This document shows, in pieces, positions 1 to 12,500 of a DNA stretch of 64,000 bases (its first letter is position 1; the number at the start of each line of letters is the position of its first letter). The stretch is from the NCBI GenBank assembly GCA_034670405.1, contig JAXDDX010000057.1, positions 248,001-312,000 on the forward strand. Direction: 5' to 3'. Origin of the DNA: Hoplostethus atlanticus (Eukaryota; Chordata; Actinopteri; Trachichthyiformes; Trachichthyidae). Made by a program: the position numbers and the translations under genes. The notes under the pieces were generated by a model, which was given only the letters and a program-made list of their open reading frames with translations, searched no databases and was not told the origin of the DNA.

Positions 1-116
1 TCTATGGAGGGATCCTGGTCCTCACTCTCCTCATCTTCAGATAGGTTGTCGTTGCCAGGAGTAGCTGTCACATAGGAGGAGTTGAGGTTGGGCTGCAGAG
101 GTTCTGTCCCATCCAT
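1..116 (-). CDS. N-terminal coding exon of a neighbouring gene, possibly slc29a3 (ENT3); cut by the window edge
   Basis: The minus strand opens with an ATG in a strong context (A at -3, G at +4) at 116-114. It reads 38 codons in frame to the window edge, beginning MDGTEPLQPN and continuing through an NSSY motif into a very acidic stretch (EDEESEDQD). In mammals the gene downstream of UNC5B in the same orientation is SLC29A3, a lysosomal nucleoside transporter with a short cytosolic N-terminus containing an NSTY motif before its first membrane helix. The product call rests on that position and this weak resemblance. The start is provisional. No AG occurs on the minus strand between about 235 and 105, so a splice acceptor could instead lie at 105-104, which would exclude this ATG. 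Any minus-strand gene with an acidic N-terminus remains possible. Confidence 0.4.
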   Translation of the reverse strand, partial: MDGTEPLQPNLNSSYVTATPGNDNLSEDEESEDQDPSI

Positions 117-1744
117 CGTCACAGGTAGAGCACAGGACCACAGACACACAAAATGAAAGAGAAAGGGGAAGGAAGGAGGGAGAGAGACAGGGTATATTGG
201 AAAGGGAGGGGGAAGGGAAGGAGGGCAGGAAAATACTGGGACAGGAAGGGATTGACTAGAAGTCGTGAAATTGAACAAAATAAGAAAAGCTTGGGTTAAA
301 AATCAATAAGACATGGTAATGTTATTGCAATAACCTGGATCCAATTGGGCCTATGTGACAGAGACTTACTTCTGGCTGTGCTTGTCCAGAGAGGAAAAAT
401 CAGATTATCCTTGGTGAGAAGCCATAGTGCTGACAGTTCTCTGAGTTATTCCTGGTACAGACCAATCCAATGGTCCAGGTCCTGTGGTGCTGGGACACAG
501 ACAGCTCCTACAGGGAGCAGGCAATAGTCACATTCAAGCAGTAGCAAGCTGACACAGATTACAGGCATTTACCACACCTATTCCTCGATGCTCACATGAT
601 TCATATTGACCCTGTAAATAAACATGTAGGGTGAAAAAAGACCCAAAAAGATATATGGGCCCAAAGCTTCCTATATGCTGCTTGTGCCACAGGGTTTCTA
701 CAAGACAGACAGAAGTACACAATTCAATAATGGCTCTCAATCAAGTTTCAGATGGTGTGAAATGTGATGTAAACACATCGTCCCTTCTTGCTCTGCCTGT
801 CACTGCACCATCAACATTCACGGGGCCTCTTGGTAACATTACGACTTGACAGTACTGTGTGGATGTGAACCCGCTGCAGGAATCTGTCCTTGACTTTAAG
901 AGACAGATGGCTGGTGTCAATGCTACTTAATGGTCACTCACAGTGGGATGAGAAATTTTACTAAGACGAATGCTCTATCGGTTACAGAGTCTCAGCATGA
1001 TGCCACTGTGTCACACCTCTATTTTAGTGGAATTGCATATCAGTTAACAAGGGTTAGTCTTTATGTGACTCAAATGTATTTGGATAACTACATCTTCAAG
1101 CAAAATAGTTAATAATGTCACAATAGTCTGCAGACACGGCCAAAGAGCTGCGGTGTGAATGCCAGTGATAGAAATAGACAAAAAAGGATTACAGCAGCCT
1201 TTCTTTCCCAATAAGAGGTTTTTTGTGACCTCTTTAAGGAAGCCCAAAGGGACACTGAGGGTGTACAGGGCTGTAAAGAGCTGATCTTGCATCCTTAAGG
1301 CATCATGAGTTGCTACTGATGAGGAAGCAGAATTCACGATACACACTCAAGACTAGGGAAACACACGCACTCAGACTTTATACCGTCCTAACGTAAGATT
1401 GCACTTTATTGTCCCTTTAAAGGAAGCTAGTCTTTCCTCACACATGGGTGAGTTATTTTGACTCAGTTCTTAACTTGCCACTTGAGAGTAACATGATTTC
1501 GCAAAGACCCATCCGAATAGGTATCGTAGTCTCCATTGTTGTTTGCAAATACCAACGTCAGCTATCAAATTTAGTTGATACAGCTTACAGTCATGTTAAC
1601 GTTAGCTTTATGTGTCTTGTGGACACTGTTAATGTAACGTTAACCAGAGGCCAGCTAGCTGGCTAACCTATGACAATATATGTTTACCTATTCGACTTGT
1701 GGCATATGGTAGACTCATAAAATTAACACAAAATACATACTTAC
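117..1744 (-). other. Putative first intron of the neighbouring gene
   Basis: This stretch lies between the consensus donor at 1744-1739 and the first coding exon. The part nearest the exon (about 119-235) is almost pure pyrimidine on the minus strand, as expected of a long 3' splice-site tract. The rest is AT-rich unique sequence without a convincing reading frame. Confidence 0.35.
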
Positions 1745-1860
1745 AGTAGCCGACACCCTGGCTGTAGCTTCTGTTCTTACTTCCTGTGTTTCGGAGTGAA
1801 ATAAAATCCCTTTCACGGCAAACTTTTCAGTGAAACAGGAAAGTTTTCACTCATGTGTTG
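1745..1860 (-). other. Putative non-coding first exon of the neighbouring gene
   Basis: On the minus strand the sequence GGCTACT is followed directly by GTAAGTATGT, an excellent splice donor, with the exon ending at 1745. No long ORF runs through it; an upstream ATG near 1854 stops after a dozen codons. Its position, just downstream of an ETS-type promoter motif and about 1.6 kb upstream of the partial coding exon, suggests a 5' UTR exon. The 5' edge is unknown. Confidence 0.4.
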
Positions 1861-1950
1861 GTCAGATGACAAAACCACTGCTACACTTCAATTCAGCAAG
1901 CTTTCCAAATAGGTGAAGCTAACAATAACTTCCGGTGCGGCATTTTCAAA
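1861..1950 (-). promoter_or_regulatory. Candidate TATA-less promoter with an ETS site
   Basis: The minus strand carries CCGGAAGT at 1935-1928, the core ETS/GABP motif typical of TATA-less housekeeping promoters. A second GGAA core (CAGGAAGT) lies inside the putative exon at about 1779-1787. No TATA box is seen at a sensible distance. The start site and strand are inferred from the donor that follows at 1744. Confidence 0.35.
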
Positions 1951-3725
1951 TTAAAAGCACATGTTTACAAACAGTGAAACTGTATTTCAAAATACTTTGA
2001 GAATATTCCATACGGCAAAATACATTTGAAATACGTACGTATGTTTAGAGATAGACTTCTAAATATTAAAAATGTCCATTTTTTAGTACATATAGCATAT
2101 GATTTGTGTGGCCAAAATTATTCTGGATATACTTCTCAACAGCACATAGGGGGGAAATGCATTTCCAGTTCCCAAAATATGTTTTGAGATAATCTGTTAT
2201 GGATATATTATGTTAATATTATATAATATTGTTAGGAATTTGTTATAATAATGATTTTTTGAGTGGTTTGAAGTGATATTCGGATTTTACTTTACTAAAT
2301 TGAATTAATTCAATTGTCAAACTGATCTTAATTGAAATCTTTATCTTTATCATTATGAGTCGCTGTAATTGCTTTTTCTTATTTTCTGCTCATCAAACAG
2401 AAAACAATCGAGATACATTTCGATAATATATAGGTGTTGTCCATATACTAAAAAGGTGTGTACGTTACCTACGATCACCAGCAGAGGGCACTATGGGATA
2501 GCATAGTCATCTCTCTGGGATAAGAGCAGGCTGGTTACCTGCCTCGAGAAAAAGGTTAAACTCATGATGATTAAGTGAGACATTGTCTGGAGACAGAGCC
2601 TGTCCATCACTGCTCACTGCTGTTGAACTGCTTGAACTCCCCCCTTTTCAGAAAATACATAGGTATCTGTACTAGCACCCTATGTTTTTGTAAAAGGGGT
2701 CCCTATCATTTAATGTAAACCTCAGATTCTAGTCAGATGTCAGATGAGCACATTGTTTATGTGTGAAATGTCATTTGTTCTTCGACTTTTTAGGCATTGT
2801 TTCTACGAAGTATGTTTATGTCTGATCATTTCAGACAGACTGTCCAGGATTTCATGAAATCTACATGCATCTTGACCTCATGGCAAATGCTAAATCAGTA
2901 TGAAAATAGAGGCTGCATAAAAAAACATATTCAGGTGCACTCATGAAATAACGTACTTAAAAAGAATTGTATGAATATTGTACATAATGTATATAGTATG
3001 TCTACTATATTCTCTAAAATGGTACATTGTAAAATTGCACATTCATGATCTCAAAGGGTTATTCTCACCACGAAATTCATTACCTGAATAAAACACATAC
3101 TGTGTAGAGTGGAGGGGTGGGGTAGTGGTTAGGGACAGCTTTTATACCACCGCTTTATGTAATATAAAAGGTTCAATTAACTCATGCACTGAAGGGTGGC
3201 ACATCAGTCCTAAATTAGCTTTGCATCTAATGAAACAGGTGCAAAGGGTTGCTCACCATAAGACCATATTGCAGTGCACTCTCACTCTGCAGACCGTTCA
3301 CCGGAACATTTGTACTTGATCTGGGGGCCAAATCTGACAAATCCCCACACACCTTGCACTCATGAAAGAGTGAGGTTAGAATGCTCAATTTAAACACACT
3401 GAATCAATTCTAAAAGGCTACTATTAGTGTCTCTAAAACCGTGTTAATTTGAGGTCCTGGACAGCCTGCCAGTTAAAAGCTTTCAGAGCTAAATGGACCC
3501 TGAGGGAATCTTCCAATGAGGTGTGAGGATATGAGGGACAGGCTGAGTAGCGCCGTGTTTTCTGAGAAATTGGGGTGTAATTGATAAAAACACAGGGATG
3601 CTGTTCTGCCAAGGAGCTCCAAAGAAGCAATAGTCTACCCATTTTATGGAAATTGTCCCTTTTCGGTTTGGCAATAACAAAAATTTCTTTTGTGACTTCA
3701 GACAAAAAACACAAATATACTCTTG
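1951..3725. other. Intergenic DNA between unc5b and the neighbouring gene
   Basis: This is AT-rich sequence with no coding pattern. The stretch 2160-2450 is especially AT-rich. A weak tRNA-like pair of boxes near 3122 and 3170 is discussed under rejected items. No other structure was found. Confidence 0.5.
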
Positions 3726-3743
3726 TTAAACTAAGAAATATAA

Positions 3744-3796
3744 TTTATTGCATAAAAATTATATTTAGTTACAGGTAAGAAGGCTAGACGTTTATT
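3744..3796 (-). terminator. unc5b: Candidate poly(A) signals of unc5b
   Basis: Two AATAAA hexamers occur on the minus strand, at 3796-3791 and 3749-3744. Just beyond the second, at about 3722-3700, the minus strand is U- and GU-rich (TTTGTGTTTTTTGTC), as a cleavage-stimulating downstream element should be. Cleavage near 3725-3735 would fit. These are the only AATAAA matches I noticed between here and the stop codon. Confidence 0.45.
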
Positions 3797-4451
3797 TACA
3801 ATTGGTAGTTTACAGAGATAAAACAATGTCACTGAATCCATGTTTTTTTTGTAAAAATGTTTGCAACTGACTTTTCGAAACAAAGGCTGAATTTTTCTCG
3901 TTGATGGGAGCAAGGTGGAGTCCAATTCAGTTCCAGGATAAATTATCCAGAGCCGGGGCAAACAATCCAACAGATACTCCAGAAATCCAGACGAGTCAAC
4001 ACTAGTCTACAGCTAGCCAGTCTCTGTAACAAGATTTGGGGAAAGAGAATAGTCCTGCGGCGTTCAGGGATCCAAGGTACTGAACTGATCATGTTCAGAT
4101 GTCTCCTCACGGGCAAGGATCTGCAGGGCATTTGTTCATAACCTTAATCACAATTTATATTGTAGCCATCACACCATAGTACCTTTAGCCTTCCCACATG
4201 TGCTCATTTCCTTGGTCCAATCCTTCAGATCCAGTTGGAGGATTTCCATACATAGTACCATCACAGAATGCCATCTTCAACCAAAAAATCAATCAATAAA
4301 CCCTGTCAATCAATGCCCTGACCTGGAAAAATATAATTACTCTTCCAGGGAACAAAAGAAATCAAACGCTTCACTGTTCTTTTGTACTTGCATAGCACTT
4401 ACAAAGAGAAATGATGAGTCTAAAACGTGCACACACACGTGCACACCCACC

Positions 4452-4467
4452 CACACACACACACACA

Positions 4468-4526
<59 letters not shown>
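4452..4526. repeat. Compound (CA)n(CT)n(CA)n microsatellite
   Basis: About 19 bases of CA, 28 of CT and then 28 of CA follow each other without interruption. In the unc5b transcript this would read as (UG)n(AG)n(UG)n within the inferred 3' UTR. Confidence 0.95.
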
Positions 4527-4530
<4 letters not shown>

Positions 4531-6423
4531 TTAGTTCATTCACCCAAAACAGTGACATGACTCACTGCTGAAGAGGAGGGATACTGCCTGTGTTTTGGTT
4601 TTCTGGTTTCAAAGATTTAAACACTTTTTTTGCTTCAAGGGAGAAAAAGACTCGACAACACATAGAAATATTAAGTAATGACAACATTACAGATGACAGC
4701 ATTTGAATTTCAGTCTGTCTAACAATAACTGACATAACAATATTGACAATGCAAATAGCTTGAGGACCCTGACCACAAAGCAGGCGGTTTAGTAAAAAGG
4801 TAAACAATCTGTTATCAAATAGAGGGGGGGGGGGGGAGAAATGATGAGTTACAGGGAGATGGATGGAGAGATGAGCGCACACACAAGTGGTAGATAGAGA
4901 ATAGATTGAAACATAATGCAATTAGTCTTGAGGTAAGGTTTATGGTCCCTTGCTGCCTAGTTGATACAAGGCAAGGCTAATCTATTGTTCAGCAAAATTC
5001 AGCAGCAGAAACTGCCCTCAATTACAGCAAAGCAAAATGTCTACAAAATATAGCTTACAGTATATTCACCCGGACATTTTACCACCTCTAATCTTGTGTT
5101 ACAGATTATATTTTACATTTTGAATAGATACACAATATTAAAAAATAACAAACAAGCATGGTTTCGTTATTCACAACTGAGACGTCCACACTGTGCGCTT
5201 AACTCCAATTTGGCCTGCCCTACTATAATCAAAAATAATACACAGTAGCTCAGTAGCCGAGTCAAGCACAAAATGAGAAAACAGGTTCTGCATGATCATA
5301 ACAGCATTGACAGTGAAAAAAACCCCAAACAATCCACAAATATGGATAATAACTTAAAGAGCGTTCCCTAAAGGAAACTTTTAAGGGGTGACCAGAAAGC
5401 TCTCCTGCAGTGTATTCTCGACAGATCGGAGGAGTGTGTTAGAGAGATAGAGGGATGCGAGGAGAGATGAAAGAGAAACACCCCTGCGAGTCGGAATGAT
5501 ATGCCAAGGCTTTGAGGCATTTGTTGGTACAATAAAAATAATCGATCCGGTCTAGTTATCCGCCAATCCAGCGAAACAAACTTCAAAATCCACCCCCCCT
5601 ACCACGAAGAAAGGCAGCTTTTCCCCAGCACAAAGCGATATGCTCAAGCCCCCGGAACACACGAGGGTTCGGTCCTGATATGATTTGTCGTCAGTCAAAG
5701 CAGTTAGACAAGAAATCCTAGCCCGTCTCAGTCAGAGGGGATTAATGACCAGTTTGTCCATGTGTCTGTTGGAGTGAGCCTGTAGCCTGAGGAGGTTGGA
5801 GACAGGTCGGCGCTGCCTGTCATTCACTGCACACACAGCATGACAATGGAGACATGATGTGGTTGCTAGAAAACAAAAGCCCCTGCCATGTGGTGAGATG
5901 ACTTTTAATCGTGCACGTTCATGCTGGTAGTGAAGTGTGGGTATTACTGAGCGATGTGTGTGCATGTGTGTGTTAATGTGCTTCGCTGTACTGAATACTT
6001 TCATTGTTTGTCTGTATACTGTATACTCGTCGTTTGATTTGCTTGTGTTATTTATATACATATGCTCATTTTCAATTGTTAATAGAACACAATTAACACC
6101 ACACATGACATGAATTTACACTTATTTTACACCTTCATACCTTCAAATTTTTTCCACCTTCTGTGCAGGTGCAACATGGAATGGAGGACTCAAGCTGAAC
6201 CAGGTTATCTGTTATCATGGGATGGCCAGTATGGGAATGGGTTTGGTGGATATGCAGCTACAATGAGTGATCAGAGGGAGATGAGGCACAGGAAATACAT
6301 AAGGAACCAAAAAGCTCTACAGGCTTATGATTTGTGCAGGGGTGTGCATATTCTTAGGCAGGTATTCATATTTTCATCATGGTGGCAAAAGAAATCTTGC
6401 TTGCTCTCTTGTTCCTTAACCAA

Positions 6424-6589
6424 TCAGCAATCCCCATCTGTTGTCATGACAACCAGCACCTCACTTTTGCCCATCTCTTCCAGCGCGGTCGCCAGAGAGA
6501 CCAGGTCTGCGTCACCTTGGTGACAAGCTTCCCATAAGTCCAGTAGAACACCTGTGGGGCTAGGCTTTGTTGCAAAGTAGTTCAAGTAC
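6424..6589 (-). CDS. unc5b: unc5b exon 17: end of the death domain and stop
   Basis: Residues 892-946. [20 protein letters not shown] is followed by [16 protein letters not shown] and the family-typical C-terminus TDGDC before TGA at 6426-6424. Confidence 0.96.
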
Positions 6590-9500
6590 CTGAGGGAGAG
6601 GGAGAGGAAAAGAAAGGCAAGTCGTCAACAGAAAGGGACTGAATAACAGCAGCAGCACACCGATGGCATTCTTGATCACAAACCTTGCTACAAATTACAA
6701 ATATAACACATATGCACACACACAAGGAGGAGGAGCGAACCTGTCGAAGCCCAGGCTGTGTGCCAGTAGTCTCCAGTCACACCCGCGAGCGCTTGGTGCA
6801 TCCAGACTGGCACAGATCTTCTGGCGGATGGAGGCAGGCAAGCGAAAGGCATAGGGTCCCACTTGAGAGGAGGGCAGGCAGGTGCCCCCCGAGGGCATGG
6901 GCGAGTGTGGTGGTAGGGTCTGTACAGATAAGAGAATGAGAGAAGCATGAGACAAAACTGACTCAAGGGGCTCCAGCGATACAGTATAAAGCTATTCTGT
7001 GTTTCTTAATGTAACGGCATCCATGTCTGCATGAGTCTCATTACCTCCTGGATGTCTGTGTGCAACTGGAATATCTGTCCCTCCCCTTCCACCTGTCGTA
7101 CACAGATCTTGCAGGTGAGCTGCGACACAGCCAGGCTGCCTCTCTCCAGGCTGAAGGTGCAGTGCAGGGGTCTCTGGCTGCCACTCCAAATGTGATAGAA
7201 TGGGATTTCCTGTCACACAAACAAAAAATGGTAAAAGGAAAGTCGAGTAATATGAAATTGTGCAAAAAAAAAAAAAAAAACACTTTTGTATCCTGTATTT
7301 TTCTATCCTTGGAAAAAGTAATAGAACTTCCAAGTAAATGTTGATGTTGGTGTGGTGTGGTCATCAGCTGGACCTCCGTGTGTCAGAGCACATTTGTGTC
7401 ACTAAACTGGACTGTTTGTAAATCTTGACCACTATCAGAATTCAATTTGTTTATTCAGAGAGGGTACATATCACACTCTGGGCGCTGTTGTCAAGAAATG
7501 CAGCAGAGAATAACAATAGTGATGAATAGTATCAAGCTGAACGGAAAATAGCCACTATTCACAACGGGGGGAAATCAAGTCTTGCCACAGCCCTTATACA
7601 TTTTTGTCAAGCAAGCATGCAGATACAGTATGACTAATTTTCATTTATCTGCATCCGGCTGATATTTTTTACGCTGTGTTCCACGAGAGCCAGAATGCTT
7701 CTCTTCTATAAATGGAGACAAAAAAAACAACAACATATCTACGGGCTGGAATCCAGGCTGGTTATAATATCTGTGGTATTTTGAGTATCTCACCTGGTAC
7801 TTGGCCAGCAGTTTACTTCTCCAGTGAGTGTGAGGAATGTCATGGATGGACAGGCGCAAGTTGTGGTAGCTGTCTTTGAAGAGCAAGGGCTTGGGGTCCT
7901 CCAGCAAGACTCCACCTAGACTCCTCTCCAAATCCAACACCTCCTGCAGAGAGAGAAGGGCGTAGGGGCATAGGACAGGCAGGTTATATTCTGTTTTACT
8001 AGGTGGTCGGGTTCTGCGTGTTCATTGCTTCGTTCATGCATTAACACATTTTGCAATATGCAACGCTTATGGGAATTACGGTCTTTACGCCCGCCCAGAG
8101 CCCCATGAGCCCTGCGTAAGGGAAAAACAGTGTGGCTCATACACCAGGCAGTACAGTAGAAGGCACACAAGCATGAGCAGCAGACTGGTGCATAGTGCGT
8201 TCACATACCAGGAAGTAGCTCAATGATGAACTGTGGTGGCTAAGTCAACGGCCAGCGATTCTCTTAGCTGCAACAACACTTTGCTTGGTGTTAGCAGGTG
8301 GAGTTTTTAAAGTCAACGTCATTTCACTCACTCCCCCCACCCTACCCTCCACCTGAGCACTTAGAAAGCGCTAGCGCAACCCTGTTTTAATTATTTCTGG
8401 CATTGGTATTTATCTTTATTGCCCTGTTATTTTATTTATTTATTTATCTTATTGACATTATTATTGCTTAATCATTGGAAGCATTTTGCAACACATTTTG
8501 AAAAGTGCTTTAGAAATTAAAGATGCACAAGGCAGCTTTACAGGTTGGTGGCTCTAAATGGCTGTGAGAGGTAATTGATTGAAAACATCAGAAAACTGCA
8601 CAGAGCACGCTCATGTTTACCAACCCAACCGGTCTGTGATCACTCACTGCTGGTTGTATTTCAGTGTTAAAGCTACATTATGTAACCTTTTTATGTCAAA
8701 ATAAAAGCACCATATCAGTGCTAGTTCAAGAAGTGGGGCTACAACAGAGAAGACTGGCCCCTCCCCCTTCATTGAGCCGCTGTAGATTTGCTCCATTTAC
8801 CCAAATGAAGTCTTAGGAGGCAGGTAGGCACACTGACGGGAAAGTTTTCGGTAACACTTTATTTGAAGGGGTGTGCATAAGACTGTCATGACACTGTCAT
8901 AACCATGACATGACACCTGTTATGACCATAACCCTGACCCTAACCCTAACCCTAACCGCTTCATGAATGTTTATGACTGTTGTCATTAAGTGTCATTCGG
9001 TAAATTATGTCATTGTTAATGCAAAGTTGACATTGTTTGAGATGTCTTTACCGAATGACACTTAATGACAACAGTCATAAACATTCATGAAGCGTCCTTC
9101 ATGGTCATGACAGGTGTCATGTCATGGTTATGACAGTGTCATGACAGTGTTATGCACACCCCTTCAAATAAAGTGTTACCAAGTTTTCTCCCAGTACAGG
9201 AAGTGATGAATCGAAACTTATGAGCTGAAAGTTTTCTTCAAAAATACAGTCTTCAAAAAGTCTTCAAAAACAGTTACCTCTCGCTGCCACTTGGGACCGC
9301 CAACGACTTTAATTACAGAAATTTACATAGTGCAGGTTTAAGTTTTGATTAATCATTTCCTAGACCAAATTGGCAAATGTACTCAAGTCTCAATTAGGGG
9401 GGATGGAATGCTCTTCTCTGTTGCAGCCACACTTTGTGCTGATAAGATGGGTATATTTTTACAGAAAAAAAATCTTGCCTAAACCTTTAAGTTTATTACT

Positions 9501-12500
9501 GTTATCATTTGTAACACTGGGAGTCTGATCGCCAGATTGACTGACAGCTAGATAATTCAAAGAGAGAAAACTTTCAGAAAGACAAACAGCAGGACAGACT
9601 GACTGATAAAGAAGCAGAGAAATACCCAGACAGCAAGACTGAGAGAAAGACTGCTAGACAAGGACAGTACCTTAAGTGCATGTGGGGTGTCATGTATGCA
9701 GTAGATGCGGAGGCTGTAGTCGAGGGACAGGCAAGGGGCCCGGGGAGCAAACAGGGCCAGCTGCAGGCGCTTGCAGGCAGGTTGTGGAGGGCAGGACTGG
9801 CCCACCAGGCTGTAGGTTCCCAGCTGCTCCATGAGAACATGACAGCTCTCCTCCTCCAGCTGCAGGTAGCAGGGAGATGACAAAGTCTCTTCTCCCACTG
9901 TCAGCACCTCCTGCACAAAGAGGAGAATACAGCAAAAGAGGGTTCAACAACCCCGCACCTGCCACCAGCATACTTGCATAATTGTTTGATACTCATCAGG
10001 ATGGTGCCGCACCTCCCATGCTCCCTGGTGGGTCTGCGTCTTGAGCGTGAGGGTCCAGTCAGGTGTGGGTGTATCTAGCTGGGCACAGTGGGGCAGAGTA
10101 AGGACCACAGGTCGATTCAACAGCATACCAGATGGGCCACAGCTCACCACAGGACTCAGCACTGTCTGACTGCCCTCAGAGGGTAGCCTGTAAAAAAACA
10201 CACAGGGATATCACACGTCACGTCATCTCAATTATTGAGGCAAAATGCACTGAATCTTAAACTTTCAGAATGGAGTAATATGAAATTGTGCAAAAAAAAA
10301 AAAAAAAACACTTTTGTATCCTGTATTTTTCTATCCTTGGAAAAAGTAATAGAACTTCCAAGTAAACAACTAAACAATTGATTCACAGCAGGTGAGCCTT
10401 GCATAGCAACATTTGTGATTGAGATGAGAATGGAGTCTATACTGCCTTGTGGTTGTGAGGAGATGAGTGTGAGTAGAGAAGAGAGGTGTAGACAGCACTC
10501 ACGTCGTTTTTTCCCACTTGTTGATAATGAGGTACATCTCGTAGAACTTGCCCTGAGGGATGGTGCCAGGTGGAACTAGCAGGCTCACACCTACGAGAGA
10601 AACAGCGGTAGCATTGTCTTATCTGTGTGAGCAACTGGTGAATTGAACATGTCATCAGTTCACAAAGCGAACAAGTGTTATTTGTGTTATTTTTGTGTGC
10701 GTGAAAAGACAAGGTTTGTGCGGGCGTGTTGTCGTTAACCTGTGTTGGGGATGGTGAGGCGTCCTCCCAGATTGCCCAGAGTGGCGCTGGTGCTCTGGCC
10801 GGGCTCTCTGGACAGGGTGTGGCCGCGGTGGTCTCGCTCTCTACCCACCGTGCCCACGGACTTCAGGCTGAGGAGCTCCCCGTCGGCCGAGCCCCCGTCG
10901 CCGGGGAGCTCCATGGAGGAAAGGGTGGAGGAGTTATACACTTTGATTTTCAGACTCGGCAGGGGGTCCAGCAGGGGAGAGGTAGTCATAGGGATCTTGT
11001 GGGGGCTGTCGTTGACCCCCTGCTGCAGGGAGAAGAGGGGGCCGCGGAAAGTCCCCGCTGTGGCTGTCAGATCCGGTGGAGCTGATGGGTGCAGGAGGTG
11101 AGGGTTATCTGCACATGAAAGAAGAGAGGAGCTGCTCTGTTAGTTACCGCTGTAAACGATGCAGGCAGGGATGAGAGTGATGAGAGTGAAACGGATTAAT
11201 GCTGTTAATCAATATTTGATACCATGACAAATGCTTTAAGATGTAAAAAAATGTAATGCAGTAGATAATGGAGAACAAAGAAAGGGAGTAGAGATACTAG
11301 TATGGAGAGGAATCCTTCATGAGATGATATGAGATGTTTTGTGAAGACTCGTTTCAATGATGACGCATAAAAACAAGACGCAACAGTGAGAATAAACATA
11401 GGCTGATGGATGAAAATGATATGCAGAGGAACCGTCCATGTGTGAACTCACCCTGTCTGGGCGGCTTGTAGTTGCCAGGGTGGAAGGCGGCGGTGAGCGC
11501 AGACGACGAATCGGTGATGTCTCCGTGGAGATGACGGCATCTGCGGCGATATGCTAGCACGCCCACGCACAGCACCAGTATCACGCACAGCAACAGGGCC
11601 CCCACCAGACCGGCATAGACCGCTACCCCCATGCCAGGGGCCAGAGCTGGAAGAAAGACGGGAAGGCAGAGGGTCAAGGCGTGATGAAGACACAAACAAC
11701 ACACACACACACACACACAAATACAAGGGAAACACAAGAGGGTAGAAAACACATCCTCCAACATATGACACGAAGAAAGCAGAAAGTTGTTTTCAATTGG
11801 TTACCGGCCATCTTCAACATATATGTCATTTAGTTGGACACTTTTAACCAAAGTACTGTGAGCCCCGATGGGAATTGAACCCCTAACCCTGCCATGTTGT
11901 AACAATTGACACCCTTTTTGGTGAAACAAGATTATCCAGTGAAACTGTGGAAAGCAGGGACTGTTGTTTTAACTAGCTCCTCCTCCCAGCCTGCAGGGGG
12001 AGCAATTGACTACACCAGCAGGCGAGGATGGAGGGTGAGGGGGAGTCAGCCTTAACCTCGCCTGCTCCCTGTTCGTCTCCCTCACTTTTCTCCAGCTGGG
12101 TGATTGGCTGTGACTGGTCAGCAGGCCCGCCGTTGCCTTGCTTAGCCCCTGACTCCCCAACACTAGCACAGAGCCAGACCCAAACCAGCCACGTGAGCCA
12201 GTCACACCACAGCAGAGAGGAGGAGGAGAAGACAAGGAGAGAGGTTGGCAGGAGGAAAAAGAGGAGCAAGGGAGGAGTGGAGAAACAGAGGAGGTGAAAG
12301 CCAGGAAAGGAAAGAGGTATAGATACAGGTAACAAGGCAAAAGGGGATGAGAAGGAGTGAGATATGGTTGTGATTTGTTGAGGGATGACGAAGGATGCTG
12401 AGAAGAGAGGAGATAAGGGTAGTGATGCTCGAGGTGAGGTCCCACGTAAAGACAGAAAGGAGTGGAAAAGAAGTTGGAGAGGAGAAGACCACAAACACAA

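Larger units (their letters stand above)
3728..6423 (-). other. unc5b: Inferred 3' UTR of unc5b
   Basis: The stretch from the stop codon to the AATAAA pair has no coding pattern and no well-placed splice sites, so I infer a 3' UTR of about 2.7 kb. It contains a compound CA/CT/CA microsatellite at 4452-4526, a G-run at about 4824-4836 and AU-rich patches (for example 5100-5150). The length is an inference; an earlier non-canonical poly(A) site is possible. Confidence 0.4.
7944..9670 (-). other. unc5b: unc5b intron 13 with nested mobile elements
   Basis: A 1.7-kb intron. The part 8270-8530 is AT-rich and ends in a stretch (AAAAGTGCTTTAGAAATTAAAG) resembling fish repeat tails. The part 8667-9341 is an old inverted-repeat element interrupted by a younger one. 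The remainder near 9341-9660 is ordinary intron. Confidence 0.8.

Noticed and set aside
3105-3215. Possible tRNA-derived SINE head (GGGGTAGTGGTTAGG then GGTTCAATTAA)
   Set aside because: The boxes are degenerate and no body, tail or target duplication follows. Not enough to call.
8935-8960. Telomere-like CCCTAA units
   Set aside because: Only three units, inside the palindromic MITE and part of its sequence. Not an interstitial telomere.
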